A stretch of 47,318 nucleotides of DNA, from NCBI GenBank assembly GCA_964571195.1, contig CAZNAD010000018.1, forward strand, positions 1-47,318, read 5' to 3'. A program made the position numbers and the translations under genes. Origin of the DNA: PALSA-1006 sp964571195 (GTDB lineage: Bacteria > Pseudomonadota > Gammaproteobacteria > Burkholderiales > Gallionellaceae). The first letter of the stretch is position 1. Every line of letters begins with the position of its first letter. The notes below the pieces were generated by a model. It saw nothing but the letters and a program-made list of their open reading frames with translations. It had not been told where the DNA came from and ran no database searches. Below are positions 31,329 to 39,581 of the stretch, in pieces.

Positions 31329-33230
31329 TCAGGTTTCTTGCGCGGGTTCGACAGGTGTCGCAGGAGCTGTGGGTGTGGCATCCTGCGGCGGCTGGGTGCT
31401 GGCGGTCGCGGTGGCCGGTTTGGGCGGGCGCGGCGGCTTGCCCGCCATGATGTCGTTGATCTGCTCGGCGTCTATGGTCTCCCATTCCAGCAGCGCCTTG
31501 GTCATCGCCTCGATCTTGTCACGGTTGGCTTCGATCAGGCCGCGTGCCAGCGCATATTGCTGGTCGATGATACGGCGTATCTCTTCATCGACTTTCTTCA
31601 TGGTCGCTTCGGACACGTTCTTGTGTGTGGTCACCGAACGACCGAGGAACACTTCGCCTTCGTTCTCGCCGTACACCATCGGCCCCAATGCCTCGGACAT
31701 CCCCCACTGGGTGACCATCTTGCGCGCCATATCGGTGGCACGCTCGAAGTCGTTGGATGCGCCGGTGGTCATCTGGTTCATGAATATCTCTTCGGCGATA
31801 CGCCCGCCGAACAACACCGCCAGCGTATCCAGAATGCGGTTCTTATCCATACTGTAGCGGTCTTCCGACGGCAACTGCATGGTCAGCCCCAATGCGCGAC
31901 CGCGCGGGATGATGGTGACCTTGTGCACCGGATCGGTCTTGGGCAGCAGTTTGGCTACCACCGCATGACCGGACTCGTGATACGCCGTGTTGCGGCGCTC
32001 TTCTTCCGGCATGATCATGGTGCGGCGTTCAGTACCCATCATGATCTTGTCTTTGGCCGATTCGAAATCGTCCATCTCAACGAAACGCTTGCCGCGCCGG
32101 GCCGCGAACAGTGCCGCCTCGTTCACCAGATTGGCCAAGTCTGCGCCGGACATACCGGGCGTGCCGCGCGCCAGGATGTCGGCTTTCACATCGGTCGCCA
32201 CCGGCACTTTGCGCATATGCACAGTCAAGATCTGTTCGCGACCACGGATGTCCGGCAACGGCACCACGACTTGGCGATCGAAACGACCGGGACGCAACAG
32301 CGCCGAATCCAGCACGTCGGGGCGGTTGGTCGCGGCGATAACGATGACGCCGCTGGCACCTTCAAAGCCGTCCATCTCCACCAGCAGCGCATTCAGCGTC
32401 TGCTCGCGTTCGTCGTTGCCGCCGCCCATACCTGCACCGCGCTGACGTCCGACCGCGTCGATCTCATCGATGAAGATGATGCAGGGCGAATTCTTCTTGG
32501 CTTGCTCGAACATATCGCGCACACGCGCCGCGCCGACACCGACGAACATTTCGACGAAATCGGAACCGGAGATGGAGAAGAACGGCACTTTGGCTTCTCC
32601 CGCAATAGCTTTCGCCAGCAGGGTCTTACCAGTACCGGGGCTGCCCACCATCAACACGCCGCGCGGAATGCGTCCGCCGAGGTTCTGGAATTTGGAGGGA
32701 TCGCGCAGGAAATCGACCAGCTCGGAGACTTCTTCTTTGGCTTCGTCGCATCCGGCGACATCGGAGAAAGTGACACGTTCTTTGGCATCATCCAGCAAGC
32801 GCGCCTTGCTCTTGCCGAACGAGAAAGCGCCGCCGCCCTTGCCGCCCTGCATCTGGCGCATGAAGAATATCCACACACCGATCAGCAACAGCATCGGGAA
32901 CCAGGACACGAAGATGCTCATCAGGAAGGACTGCTCTTCTTCCGGCTTGGCTTCGATACTGACACCGTTCTTGAGCAGGTCGGAGACCATCCACAGATCG
33001 CTGGGGGCATAACTGGTGATACGTTTGCCTTCGTTGGAAACGGCTTTCAGGGTGCGGCCTTCGATAGTCACCTTGGCGATATGCCCCTGATTCACTTCGT
33101 CGAGGAACTGGGAATAATCCATCTGCACCTGCGCGGACGATTGCTGGCGGGCATTGAATTGGTTGAACACGGTCATCAGCACCAAGGCCACGACCATCCA
33201 GATTCCGATACTCTTAAATAGATTGTTCAC
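31329..33230 (-). CDS. ftsH: ATP-dependent zinc metalloprotease FtsH
   Basis: Membrane-bound AAA protease for quality control and for turnover of regulators such as LpxC and sigma-32. In 633 residues: TM1 (about 8-25), a periplasmic domain, TM2 (about 103-122), and the AAA domain with Walker A GSPGTGKT (about 195-202), Walker B IIFIDEIDAVG and the second region of homology (RPGRFDRQV). The zinc site HESGH (about 417-421) follows, and the protein ends in a Pro/Thr/Ala-rich tail. It follows rlmE by about 70 bp, the classic arrangement. A YccA-type modulator is encoded at 43001-43684. Confidence 0.97.
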   Translation of the reverse strand: MNNLFKSIGIWMVVALVLMTVFNQFNARQQSSAQVQMDYSQFLDEVNQGHIAKVTIEGRTLKAVSNEGKRITSYAPSDLWMVSDLLKNGVSIEAKPEEEQSFLMSIFVSWFPMLLLIGVWIFFMRQMQGGKGGGAFSFGKSKARLLDDAKERVTFSDVAGCDEAKEEVSELVDFLRDPSKFQNLGGRIPRGVLMVGSPGTGKTLLAKAIAGEAKVPFFSISGSDFVEMFVGVGAARVRDMFEQAKKNSPCIIFIDEIDAVGRQRGAGMGGGNDEREQTLNALLVEMDGFEGASGVIVIAATNRPDVLDSALLRPGRFDRQVVVPLPDIRGREQILTVHMRKVPVATDVKADILARGTPGMSGADLANLVNEAALFAARRGKRFVEMDDFESAKDKIMMGTERRTMIMPEEERRNTAYHESGHAVVAKLLPKTDPVHKVTIIPRGRALGLTMQLPSEDRYSMDKNRILDTLAVLFGGRIAEEIFMNQMTTGASNDFERATDMARKMVTQWGMSEALGPMVYGENEGEVFLGRSVTTHKNVSEATMKKVDEEIRRIIDQQYALARGLIEANRDKIEAMTKALLEWETIDAEQINDIMAGKPPRPPKPATATASTQPPQDATPTAPATPVEPAQET

Positions 33231-33268
33231 TCTCGCCTCTCAAATTGAGCCGTAATATATAGCGCCGT

Positions 33269-33297
33269 ATTAGACACGTTCCGACCTGATTACTCAA
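33269..33297 (-). promoter_or_regulatory. ftsH: Possible sigma-70 promoter of ftsH
   Basis: In the rlmE-ftsH gap the minus strand shows TTGAGT (33292-33297), a 17-base spacer and TCTAAT (33269-33274). It could give ftsH a promoter separate from rlmE. Confidence 0.4.
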
Positions 33298-33301
33298 GCG
33301 T

Positions 33302-33922
33302 TCAGCTCCGTTTTTCCATACCCAGCAGATATTGTTCGCTGCTGCGGTCGCGGGAGGCTTTGGGTTTGCGTGTGACCACTTTGACAAAGTGGCTACGCAT
33401 CAGTTTCAGGTAATCCTCAAAACCCACGCCCTGAAACACCTTCACCAGGAACGCGCCGCCCGGCTTGAGGTGCTGCACGGCGAACTCCAGCGCCAGTTCG
33501 GCCAGATACATGGCGCGCGCCTGATCCGCCGAGTCGATGCCGCTGATATTGGGTGCCATGTCGGAGATTACAAGGCCGATCTGCTGCCCGCCCAGCTTTT
33601 CTTCCAGCTGTGCCAGCACGGCGTCATCGCGAAAATCGCCCTGAATGAACTCCACGCGCGGCAAAGGATGCAACGGCAACAGGTCCAGCGCGATGATCCT
33701 GCCGTTCGCCCCGAGTTTGTTCGCCGCCACCTGACACCAGCCGCCGGGCGTCGCGCCCAGATCGACCACCACCGTGCCCGGCTTGAGCAGGTGGTCGCGC
33801 TCGTCGATCTCCAGCAGCTTGTATGCGGCGCGCGAGCGGTAACCGTCCTTTTGTGCGCGCTGCACATAGGGATCGTTGATATGCTCCATCATCCATTGTT
33901 TGCTGGTCTTGGAAGGCTTCAT
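33302..33922 (-). CDS. rlmE: 23S rRNA 2'-O-ribose U2552 methyltransferase RlmE
   Basis: RlmE (RrmJ/FtsJ) methylates U2552 in the ribosomal A loop. The 206-residue protein has the SAM-binding motif VVDLGATPGGWCQVA, the acidic LVISDMAPNISG, and the K-D-K-E pattern of 2'-O methyltransferases (Lys in SRAAYKL, Asp in SDMAP, Lys in GAFLVKVFQG). Length is normal. It is divergent from yhbY, with a 74-bp shared promoter region. Confidence 0.96.
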   Translation of the reverse strand: MKPSKTSKQWMMEHINDPYVQRAQKDGYRSRAAYKLLEIDERDHLLKPGTVVVDLGATPGGWCQVAANKLGANGRIIALDLLPLHPLPRVEFIQGDFRDDAVLAQLEEKLGGQQIGLVISDMAPNISGIDSADQARAMYLAELALEFAVQHLKPGGAFLVKVFQGVGFEDYLKLMRSHFVKVVTRKPKASRDRSSEQYLLGMEKRS

Positions 33923-33996
33923 CGGGTCTGTTTACCAATAATCTGCGGATCGGGCACCGTTTTTAGGTAAAATGCGCGCCCTATCTGGAGTACTAC

Positions 33997-34341
33997 ATGT
34001 TAAATCTCACTGTTGCACAGCGCCTCGAACTCAAGGGTCGCGCCCATACACTCAATCCGGTTGTCATCATCGGCAACGCCGGTCTGAGTCCCGCCGTTCT
34101 GGATGAGATCGAGCGCAGCCTGAAAAGTCATGACCTGCTCAAGATCCGCGTGATGAACGACGACCGCGAGGCACGTGCCGCCATGCAGGAAGAAATCTGC
34201 ACCAAACTGAACGCGGGAGCGGTTCAGCATATCGGCAAGATTCTGGTGATCTATCGCCCGCTTGCCATCCCGTTGACCAGCGCCCCCAAGCGCAAAAAGG
34301 GCAAACCGCTCACCAAGAAACAGCTGGGGAACCGGTCTTAA
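33997..34341 (+). CDS. yhbY: YhbY family ribosome-associated RNA-binding protein
   Basis: A 114-residue CRS1/YhbY (CRM) domain protein associated with pre-50S particles. The start follows CTGGAG. The sequence LNPVVIIGNAGLSPAVLDEIERSL contains the GxxG loop of the domain (here GNAG), with HDLLKIRVM and VQHIGKILVIYRP downstream and a basic C-terminal tail (KRKKGKPLTKKQLG). It is divergent from rlmE, as in many proteobacteria, and converges with greA across a palindromic repeat. Confidence 0.95.
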   Translation: MLNLTVAQRLELKGRAHTLNPVVIIGNAGLSPAVLDEIERSLKSHDLLKIRVMNDDREARAAMQEEICTKLNAGAVQHIGKILVIYRPLAIPLTSAPKRKKGKPLTKKQLGNRS

Positions 34342-34347
34342 AACTTT

Positions 34348-34442
34348 GGGGAAGGGTAAAGGGAGAAGAGGGAAGGGTAAAAACCTCGCCTCTTTCCGGG
34401 GGGAGCGGATTTACCCTTCTCCCATCCCTCTTTCCCCTTCCC
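34348..34442. repeat. GGGAAGGGG-type inverted repeat between yhbY and greA
   Basis: A second copy of the family at 31226-31322: left arm GGGGAAGGGTAAAGGGAG..., right arm TTTACCCTTCTCCC...CCCCTTCC, with a GC-rich centre. Sitting between convergent genes it could act as a two-way terminator. Confidence 0.7.
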
Positions 34443-34446
34443 AGCC

Positions 34447-34923
34447 TCAGATGTACTGAACTTCCACCACTTCATATTCGCGCACCCCGCCCGGTGCCTG
34501 CACCTCGGCGACATCGCCGCTGGATTTGCCGATCAGGGCGCGGGCGATGGGGGAGCTGATGGATATCTTGCGTTTCTTGATATCGGCCTCATCATCGCCG
34601 ACGATCTGATAGGTGACCACATCGCCCGTCTTGGTGTCCTCCAGAATGACGGTCGAACCGAACACGCAGCGACCGTCGGCATTCAGCGTCTTGGGATCGA
34701 TGATCTGCGCGCTGCCCAGCTTGAACTCCAGCTCGACGATACGCCCCTCGATGAAGGATTGTTTTTCCTTGGCCGCATCGTATTCGGCGTTCTCCGACAG
34801 ATCGCCCTGCGCGCGCGCTTCCGAGATGGCGTTGATGACCGAGGGACGCTCCACCGTCTTCAGGCGGTGCAACTCGTTGCGCAATAGCTCTGCGCCGTTG
34901 ACTGTCAATGGAACCTTGCTCAT
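34447..34923 (-). CDS. greA: Transcription elongation factor GreA
   Basis: GreA enters the RNA polymerase secondary channel and promotes cleavage of backtracked RNA. The 158-residue product has the N-terminal coiled coil with the acidic tip ARAQGDLSENAEYDAAKEKQ (the D and E residues at the tip are kept) and a C-terminal FKBP-like domain (RKISISSPIARALIGKSSGDVAEVQAPGG). Length is exactly typical. It lies 16 bases after carB in the same direction, so it can be co-transcribed with carAB. Confidence 0.97.
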   Translation of the reverse strand: MSKVPLTVNGAELLRNELHRLKTVERPSVINAISEARAQGDLSENAEYDAAKEKQSFIEGRIVELEFKLGSAQIIDPKTLNADGRCVFGSTVILEDTKTGDVVTYQIVGDDEADIKKRKISISSPIARALIGKSSGDVAEVQAPGGVREYEVVEVQYI

Positions 34924-34939
34924 ACCGCTCTTCCCTTAA

Positions 34940-37900
34940 TTAGTTTTTCAGACGACGGTGCAAAGACTGCACGTCGTAGACCTGCAACTCGGCCAGATGC
35001 TGCATCCCCATACAGGCGGCGCGCGCCCCGGCGAGCGTGGTGTAGTAGGTCACGCGGCCTTGCAACGCGGCATGGCGTATCGAATACGAATCGCGCATCA
35101 CCGACGGCTTGCTGTCCACCGTGTTAACAATGAGATTCACTTCGCCGTTCTTGATCATATCGACGATGTGCGGACGACCTTCGGCGACCTTGTTCACTAC
35201 CGTCACCGGCACACCCGCAGCGGAGATTCCCGATGCGGTACCGCGTGTCGCCAGAATGACAAAGCCCAGTTCGTGCAAACTCTTGGCGACCTCGACCGAA
35301 CCGGGTTTGTCCGCTTCGCGCACGCTGATGAACACTTTGCCGCTCTTCGGCAGCTTCACGCTGGCGGCGAGTTGCGATTTGACGAAGGCTTCGGCGAAGG
35401 TTTCGCCCACGCCCATCACTTCGCCGGTGGACTTCATCTCGGGGCCGAGGATGGTATCGACGCCGGGGAACTTGATAAAGGGGAACACCGCCTCCTTCAC
35501 CGAATAATACGGCGGGATCACTTCTTTGCTCACGCCCTGCGCTGCCAAGGTCTGTCCGGCCATGCAGCGCGCAGCGATCTTCGCCAGCGACACGCCGGTC
35601 GCTTTGGAAACATAAGGCACGGTGCGTGAAGCGCGCGGATTCACTTCCAGCACGTAGACGGTCTCGCCCTGAATGGCGAACTGCACGTTCATCAGACCGA
35701 CCACATTCAGCGACTTGGCCATCGCCACGGTCTGGCGGCGCAATTCGTCTTGCAGCTTGGCGGACAGGGAGTACGGCGGCAACGAACACGCCGAGTCGCC
35801 GGAGTGTACGCCCGCCTCTTCGATGTGTTCCATGATGCCGCCGATGATGACTTGCTTGCCGTCGGACACCGCGTCCACGTCCACTTCGATCGCATCGTTG
35901 AGGAAGCGGTCTAACAGGATAGGCATACGCTCGGGATAGGTCTTGGACATCTCCTCGGCATCGCGCATGTAACGCTCAAGATCGGGTTGCGCATGGATGA
36001 TCTCCATGGCGCGACCACCCAACACGTTGGAGGGGCGCATCACCAATGGGTAGCCGATCTCGGCGGCACCCGCGACCGCATCGGCCACGTTGCTGGCGGT
36101 GCGGTTGGGTGGCTGTTTCAGATTCAGTTCGCGCAACATCTCCTGGAAACGCGCGCGGTCTTCGGCCATGTCGATCATGTCCACCGAGGTACCGATGATG
36201 GGCACACCGTTCTTGGCCAAGCCGTGCGCCAATTTCAACGGCGTCTGACCGCCATATTGCACGATCACGCCAACAGGTTTTTCGACTGCCACCACTTCCA
36301 GCACGTCTTCCAGCGTCAGCGGCTCGAAGTACAAACGGTCGGAAGTGTCGTAGTCGGTGGAAACGGTTTCGGGGTTGCAGTTGACCATGATGGTCTCGTA
36401 ACCGTCTTCGCGCATCGCCAGCGCGGCATGCACGCAACAATAGTCGAACTCGATACCTTGGCCGATACGGTTCGGCCCGCCACCCAGCACCATGATTTTC
36501 TTCTTGTCGGTCGGCTGCGATTCGCACTCTTCTTCGTAAGTGGAATACATGTACGCGGTGTTGGTGGAGAACTCGGCGGCGCAGGTGTCCACGCGCTTGA
36601 ATACCGGACGCACTTTCAGCGCGTGGCGATAGGCGCGCACTGCCGCATCGTCCGTATCCAGCAGCACGGCCAGACGTGCATCGGCAAAACCACTGCGCTT
36701 CAGCACGCGCAGATCGTCCGCATTCAGGCTTTCCAAGGTGCGACCGTCCAGCGACTTTTCCTGACGGATCAGGTCTTCGATCTGCACCAGGAACCACGGG
36801 TCGATCTTGCTGACGTTGAATACCTCTTCCACGCTCATACCGAGACGGAAGGCATCACCTACCGCCCAGATACGATCCGGGCCGGGACTGCCCATCTCTG
36901 CACAGACTGCCTCGCGGTCGCTGTATTTGCTATCCAGCCCGTTCACGCCCACTTCCAGACCACGCAAGGCTTTCTGGAACGACTCCTGGAAAGTGCGGCC
37001 TATCGCCATCACCTCACCCACCGATTTCATTTGCGTGGTCAGGCGGTCGTTGGCTTGCGGGAATTTCTCAAAGGCAAAACGCGGAATCTTGGTGACCACA
37101 TAGTCGATGGTCGGCTCGAACGAAGCGGGTGTTGCACCGCCGGTGATGTCGTTCTTGAGTTCGTCCAGCGTGTAACCAACAGCCAGCTTGGCCGCCACTT
37201 TCGCAATCGGGAAGCCGGTGGCCTTGGAGGCCAGCGCCGAGGAGCGCGACACGCGCGGATTCATCTCGATCACCACCATGCGCCCGTCTTGCGGGTTGAT
37301 GGAGAACTGCACGTTGGAACCGCCCGTTTCCACGCCGATCTCGCGCAGCACCGCCAGCGAGGCGTCGCGCATGATCTGATATTCTTTATCGGTCAGCGTC
37401 TGCGCCGGGGCGACGGTGATGGAGTCGCCGGTGTGTACGCCCATCGGGTCGAGGTTCTCGATGGAGCAGATGATGATGCAGTTGTCGTTGCGGTCGCGCA
37501 CGACTTCCATCTCGTATTCTTTCCAACCCAGCAACGATTCTTCGATCAGCAGCTCTTTGGTCGGCGAAGCTTCCAGACCTCGTTCGCATATCTCGACGAA
37601 CTCTTCGCGGTTGTAGGCGATGCCGCCACCGCTGCCGCCCATGGTGAAGGACGGGCGGATGATGGTGGGGAAACCCATCACCTGCTGCACTTGCAGCGCT
37701 TCTTCCATGCTGTGTGCAATCGCCGAGCGCGCCGAAGCCAGCCCGATGCGCGTCATGGCCTGCTTGAATTTCTCGCGATCTTCCGCCATGTCGATGGCGT
37801 CGCGCGACGCGCCGATCATCTCGACCTTGTATTTTTCCAGCACGCCGTGTTTGGCCAGATCGAGCGCACAGTTCAGCGCGGTCTGTCCGCCCATGGTCGG

Positions 37901-38161
37901 CAGGATCGCGTCCGGTTTTTCCTTGGCGATGATCTTCTCCACCATCTGCCAGGTGATCGGCTCGATGTAGGTGGCATCCGCCATATTGGGGTCGGTCATG
38001 ATGGTGGCCGGATTGGAGTTCACCAGGATGACGCGGTAGCCCTCTTCGCGCAGCGCCTTGCAGGCCTGCGCGCCGGAATAGTCGAATTCGCACGCCTGCC
38101 CGATGACGATGGGGCCAGCGCCGATGATCAGGATACTTTTTATGTCAGTACGTTTTGCCAT
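34940..38161 (-). CDS. carB: Carbamoyl-phosphate synthase large subunit CarB
   Basis: Makes carbamoyl phosphate from bicarbonate, ammonia (from CarA) and two ATP, for pyrimidines and arginine. The 1073-residue protein starts with MAKRTDIKSILIIGAGPIVIG and contains two ATP-grasp halves (GGSGGGIAYN in the first, RPSNVLGGRAMEI in the second). It ends in a methylglyoxal-synthase-like allosteric domain. The start codon is only seven bases from a palindromic repeat arm and has no recognisable Shine-Dalgarno sequence. It lies downstream of carA. Confidence 0.97.
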   Translation of the reverse strand: MAKRTDIKSILIIGAGPIVIGQACEFDYSGAQACKALREEGYRVILVNSNPATIMTDPNMADATYIEPITWQMVEKIIAKEKPDAILPTMGGQTALNCALDLAKHGVLEKYKVEMIGASRDAIDMAEDREKFKQAMTRIGLASARSAIAHSMEEALQVQQVMGFPTIIRPSFTMGGSGGGIAYNREEFVEICERGLEASPTKELLIEESLLGWKEYEMEVVRDRNDNCIIICSIENLDPMGVHTGDSITVAPAQTLTDKEYQIMRDASLAVLREIGVETGGSNVQFSINPQDGRMVVIEMNPRVSRSSALASKATGFPIAKVAAKLAVGYTLDELKNDITGGATPASFEPTIDYVVTKIPRFAFEKFPQANDRLTTQMKSVGEVMAIGRTFQESFQKALRGLEVGVNGLDSKYSDREAVCAEMGSPGPDRIWAVGDAFRLGMSVEEVFNVSKIDPWFLVQIEDLIRQEKSLDGRTLESLNADDLRVLKRSGFADARLAVLLDTDDAAVRAYRHALKVRPVFKRVDTCAAEFSTNTAYMYSTYEEECESQPTDKKKIMVLGGGPNRIGQGIEFDYCCVHAALAMREDGYETIMVNCNPETVSTDYDTSDRLYFEPLTLEDVLEVVAVEKPVGVIVQYGGQTPLKLAHGLAKNGVPIIGTSVDMIDMAEDRARFQEMLRELNLKQPPNRTASNVADAVAGAAEIGYPLVMRPSNVLGGRAMEIIHAQPDLERYMRDAEEMSKTYPERMPILLDRFLNDAIEVDVDAVSDGKQVIIGGIMEHIEEAGVHSGDSACSLPPYSLSAKLQDELRRQTVAMAKSLNVVGLMNVQFAIQGETVYVLEVNPRASRTVPYVSKATGVSLAKIAARCMAGQTLAAQGVSKEVIPPYYSVKEAVFPFIKFPGVDTILGPEMKSTGEVMGVGETFAEAFVKSQLAASVKLPKSGKVFISVREADKPGSVEVAKSLHELGFVILATRGTASGISAAGVPVTVVNKVAEGRPHIVDMIKNGEVNLIVNTVDSKPSVMRDSYSIRHAALQGRVTYYTTLAGARAACMGMQHLAELQVYDVQSLHRRLKN

Positions 38162-38168
38162 TTTTTGC

Positions 38169-38254
38169 GTGAAACGTGAAACGTGAAATGTGAAATGTGA
38201 AAAGCAAGCGGCGCTCTGCCGTTACATTTCACTTTTCACCGTTCACTTTTCACC
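38169..38254. repeat. GTGAAAC heptamer inverted repeat between carA and carB
   Basis: Five tandem heptamers (GTGAAAC x2, GTGAAAT x2, GTGAAAA; 38169-38203) face inverted heptamers (TTTCACT, TTTCACC, GTTCACT, TTTCACC; about 38227-38254). The right arm includes the carA stop codon at 38250-38252. Confidence 0.75.
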
Positions 38255-39377
38255 GCCTCTTCTCCATCAATCCAACAAATTTGTCGAACAATCCGTCCAC
38301 GTCATGCGGCCCGGGACTCGCCTCGGGGTGACCTTGGAAACAGAACGCGGGCTTATCAGTCAGCTCGAAGCCCTGTAGCGTGCCGTCGAACAGCGAGATA
38401 TGCGTCACGCGCGCGTTCTTCGGCAACGTCGCCGCATCCACCGCGAAACCGTGGTTCTGGCTGGTGATCATCACGCGCTTGCTCTGCGTGTCCTGCACCG
38501 GATGGTTCGCACCGCGATGGCCGAACTTCATTTTCACCGTCTTGGCACCGGAAGCCAGACCCAAAATCTGATGCCCCAAGCAGATCCCGAACAATGGCAT
38601 GCCTACTTCGAGGAACTTCTGCGTCGCATTGATCGCGTAATCGCATGGTTCTGGATCGCCGGGACCATTGGACAGGAACACGCCGTCCGGTTTCATCGCC
38701 AGCACCTCGGCCGCAGAAGTCTTGGCCGGAACCACGCTGATCTTGCAACCGCGTTCGGCCAGCATGCGCAGGATGTTGCGCTTCACGCCAAAGTCATAAG
38801 CAACCACATGGAACTTCGATTCGGTGGCATCACGATAACCCGCGCCCAACTCCCACTCGCGCTGCTTCCATTCGTAAGACTTATCGCAAGTCACCACTTG
38901 CGCCAAGTCCATACCCGCCAACCCGGCAAAACCGCGCGCCGCAGCCAGCGCCGCTTCGACGTTGTCGCCCGTGGCGATGCAACCGCTCTGTGCGCCTTTG
39001 CTGCGCAGGATGCGTGTCAGCTTGCGTGTGTCGATCCCGGCGATGGCGACCACGTTGTTGGCCTTGAGATATTCGGGCAAAGATTGTGTCGCGCGGAAGT
39101 TGCTCACCGTCATCGACAGATCGCGGATGATGAGACCGCTGGCAAACACCTGGCGCGACTCCACGTCTTCCGGGTTGCAGCCCACATTACCGATGTGCGG
39201 ATAGGTCAGCGTCACGATCTGGCGGCAATAGGACGGGTCGGTCAGGATTTCCTGATAACCGGTCATCGAGGTATTAAACACCACCTCGCCGACACTGCTT
39301 CCTGATGCTCCGATGGCGGTTCCGCGAAACACTGTCCCATCGGCTAAAACTAAAATGGCAGGACTTGTTTGCGACAC
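38250..39377 (-). CDS. carA: Carbamoyl-phosphate synthase small subunit CarA
   Basis: The glutaminase subunit that feeds ammonia to CarB. I place the start at GTG 39375-39377 (VSQTSPAILVLADGTVFRG), preceded by GAGGGGG; the open frame extends much further upstream only as an accident of htpG on the other strand. The 375-residue protein has GEVVFNTSMTGYQEILTDPSY, the catalytic nucleophile in FGICLGHQ (about Cys264) and the His-Glu part in FQGHPEASPGPHD. It has a strong promoter and a leader hairpin upstream, and carB and greA follow. Confidence 0.96.
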   Translation of the reverse strand: MSQTSPAILVLADGTVFRGTAIGASGSSVGEVVFNTSMTGYQEILTDPSYCRQIVTLTYPHIGNVGCNPEDVESRQVFASGLIIRDLSMTVSNFRATQSLPEYLKANNVVAIAGIDTRKLTRILRSKGAQSGCIATGDNVEAALAAARGFAGLAGMDLAQVVTCDKSYEWKQREWELGAGYRDATESKFHVVAYDFGVKRNILRMLAERGCKISVVPAKTSAAEVLAMKPDGVFLSNGPGDPEPCDYAINATQKFLEVGMPLFGICLGHQILGLASGAKTVKMKFGHRGANHPVQDTQSKRVMITSQNHGFAVDAATLPKNARVTHISLFDGTLQGFELTDKPAFCFQGHPEASPGPHDVDGLFDKFVGLMEKRR

Positions 39378-39406
39378 CGGAACCCCCTCAAACTGGACAT
39401 AAAGAA

Positions 39407-39433
39407 GCGGGACGAACCGTGTGTTCATCCCGC
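39407..39433 (-). promoter_or_regulatory. carA: Attenuator-like hairpin in the carA leader
   Basis: An 11-bp stem (39407-39417 with 39423-39433, one G-U pair) and a 5-base loop lies about ten bases after the predicted transcription start. The RNA after it reads TTCTTTAT, a short U-rich tract. It could be a pyrimidine-responsive attenuator. Confidence 0.45.
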
Positions 39434-39449
39434 CTTTGAATTGGCGCGC

Positions 39450-39478
39450 ATTATAGCCGAAAAGCCCTCCCCCTTCAA
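39450..39478 (-). promoter_or_regulatory. carA: Sigma-70 promoter of carA
   Basis: Minus strand TTGAAG (39473-39478), 17 bases, then a perfect TATAAT (39450-39455). The predicted start of RNA near 39443 leaves a leader of about 65 bases. Confidence 0.75.
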
Positions 39479-39515
39479 ATCCGACTTGCCGAACAAGAAT
39501 TTCATCGCCCTGTCT

Positions 39516-39543
39516 CTTGAAAACAGGCGCATCGCCCCCATGT
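39516..39543 (+). promoter_or_regulatory. htpG: Sigma-32 heat-shock promoter of htpG
   Basis: CTTGAAA (39516-39522), a 13-base spacer and CCCCATGT (39536-39543) match the sigma-32 consensus at every conserved base. RNA should start about 30 bases before the htpG ATG. Confidence 0.85.
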
Positions 39544-39581
39544 AACCGCCTGTCCCAATTTTTGCAATCACGGAGAGAACG

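Noticed and set aside
31281..33221. A 646-codon + strand frame across ftsH
   Set aside because: Antisense to ftsH, with no motif and no start signal.
35987..38179. A 730-codon open frame on the + strand across carB
   Set aside because: It is antisense to carB, which has full family conservation; the translation has repetitive His/Gln/Arg-rich composition typical of the complement of a GC-rich gene.
31226..38254. Iterated arms that might suggest a CRISPR array
   Set aside because: The repeats are palindromic pairs or 7-base tandem units without regular spacers; no cas genes are present.
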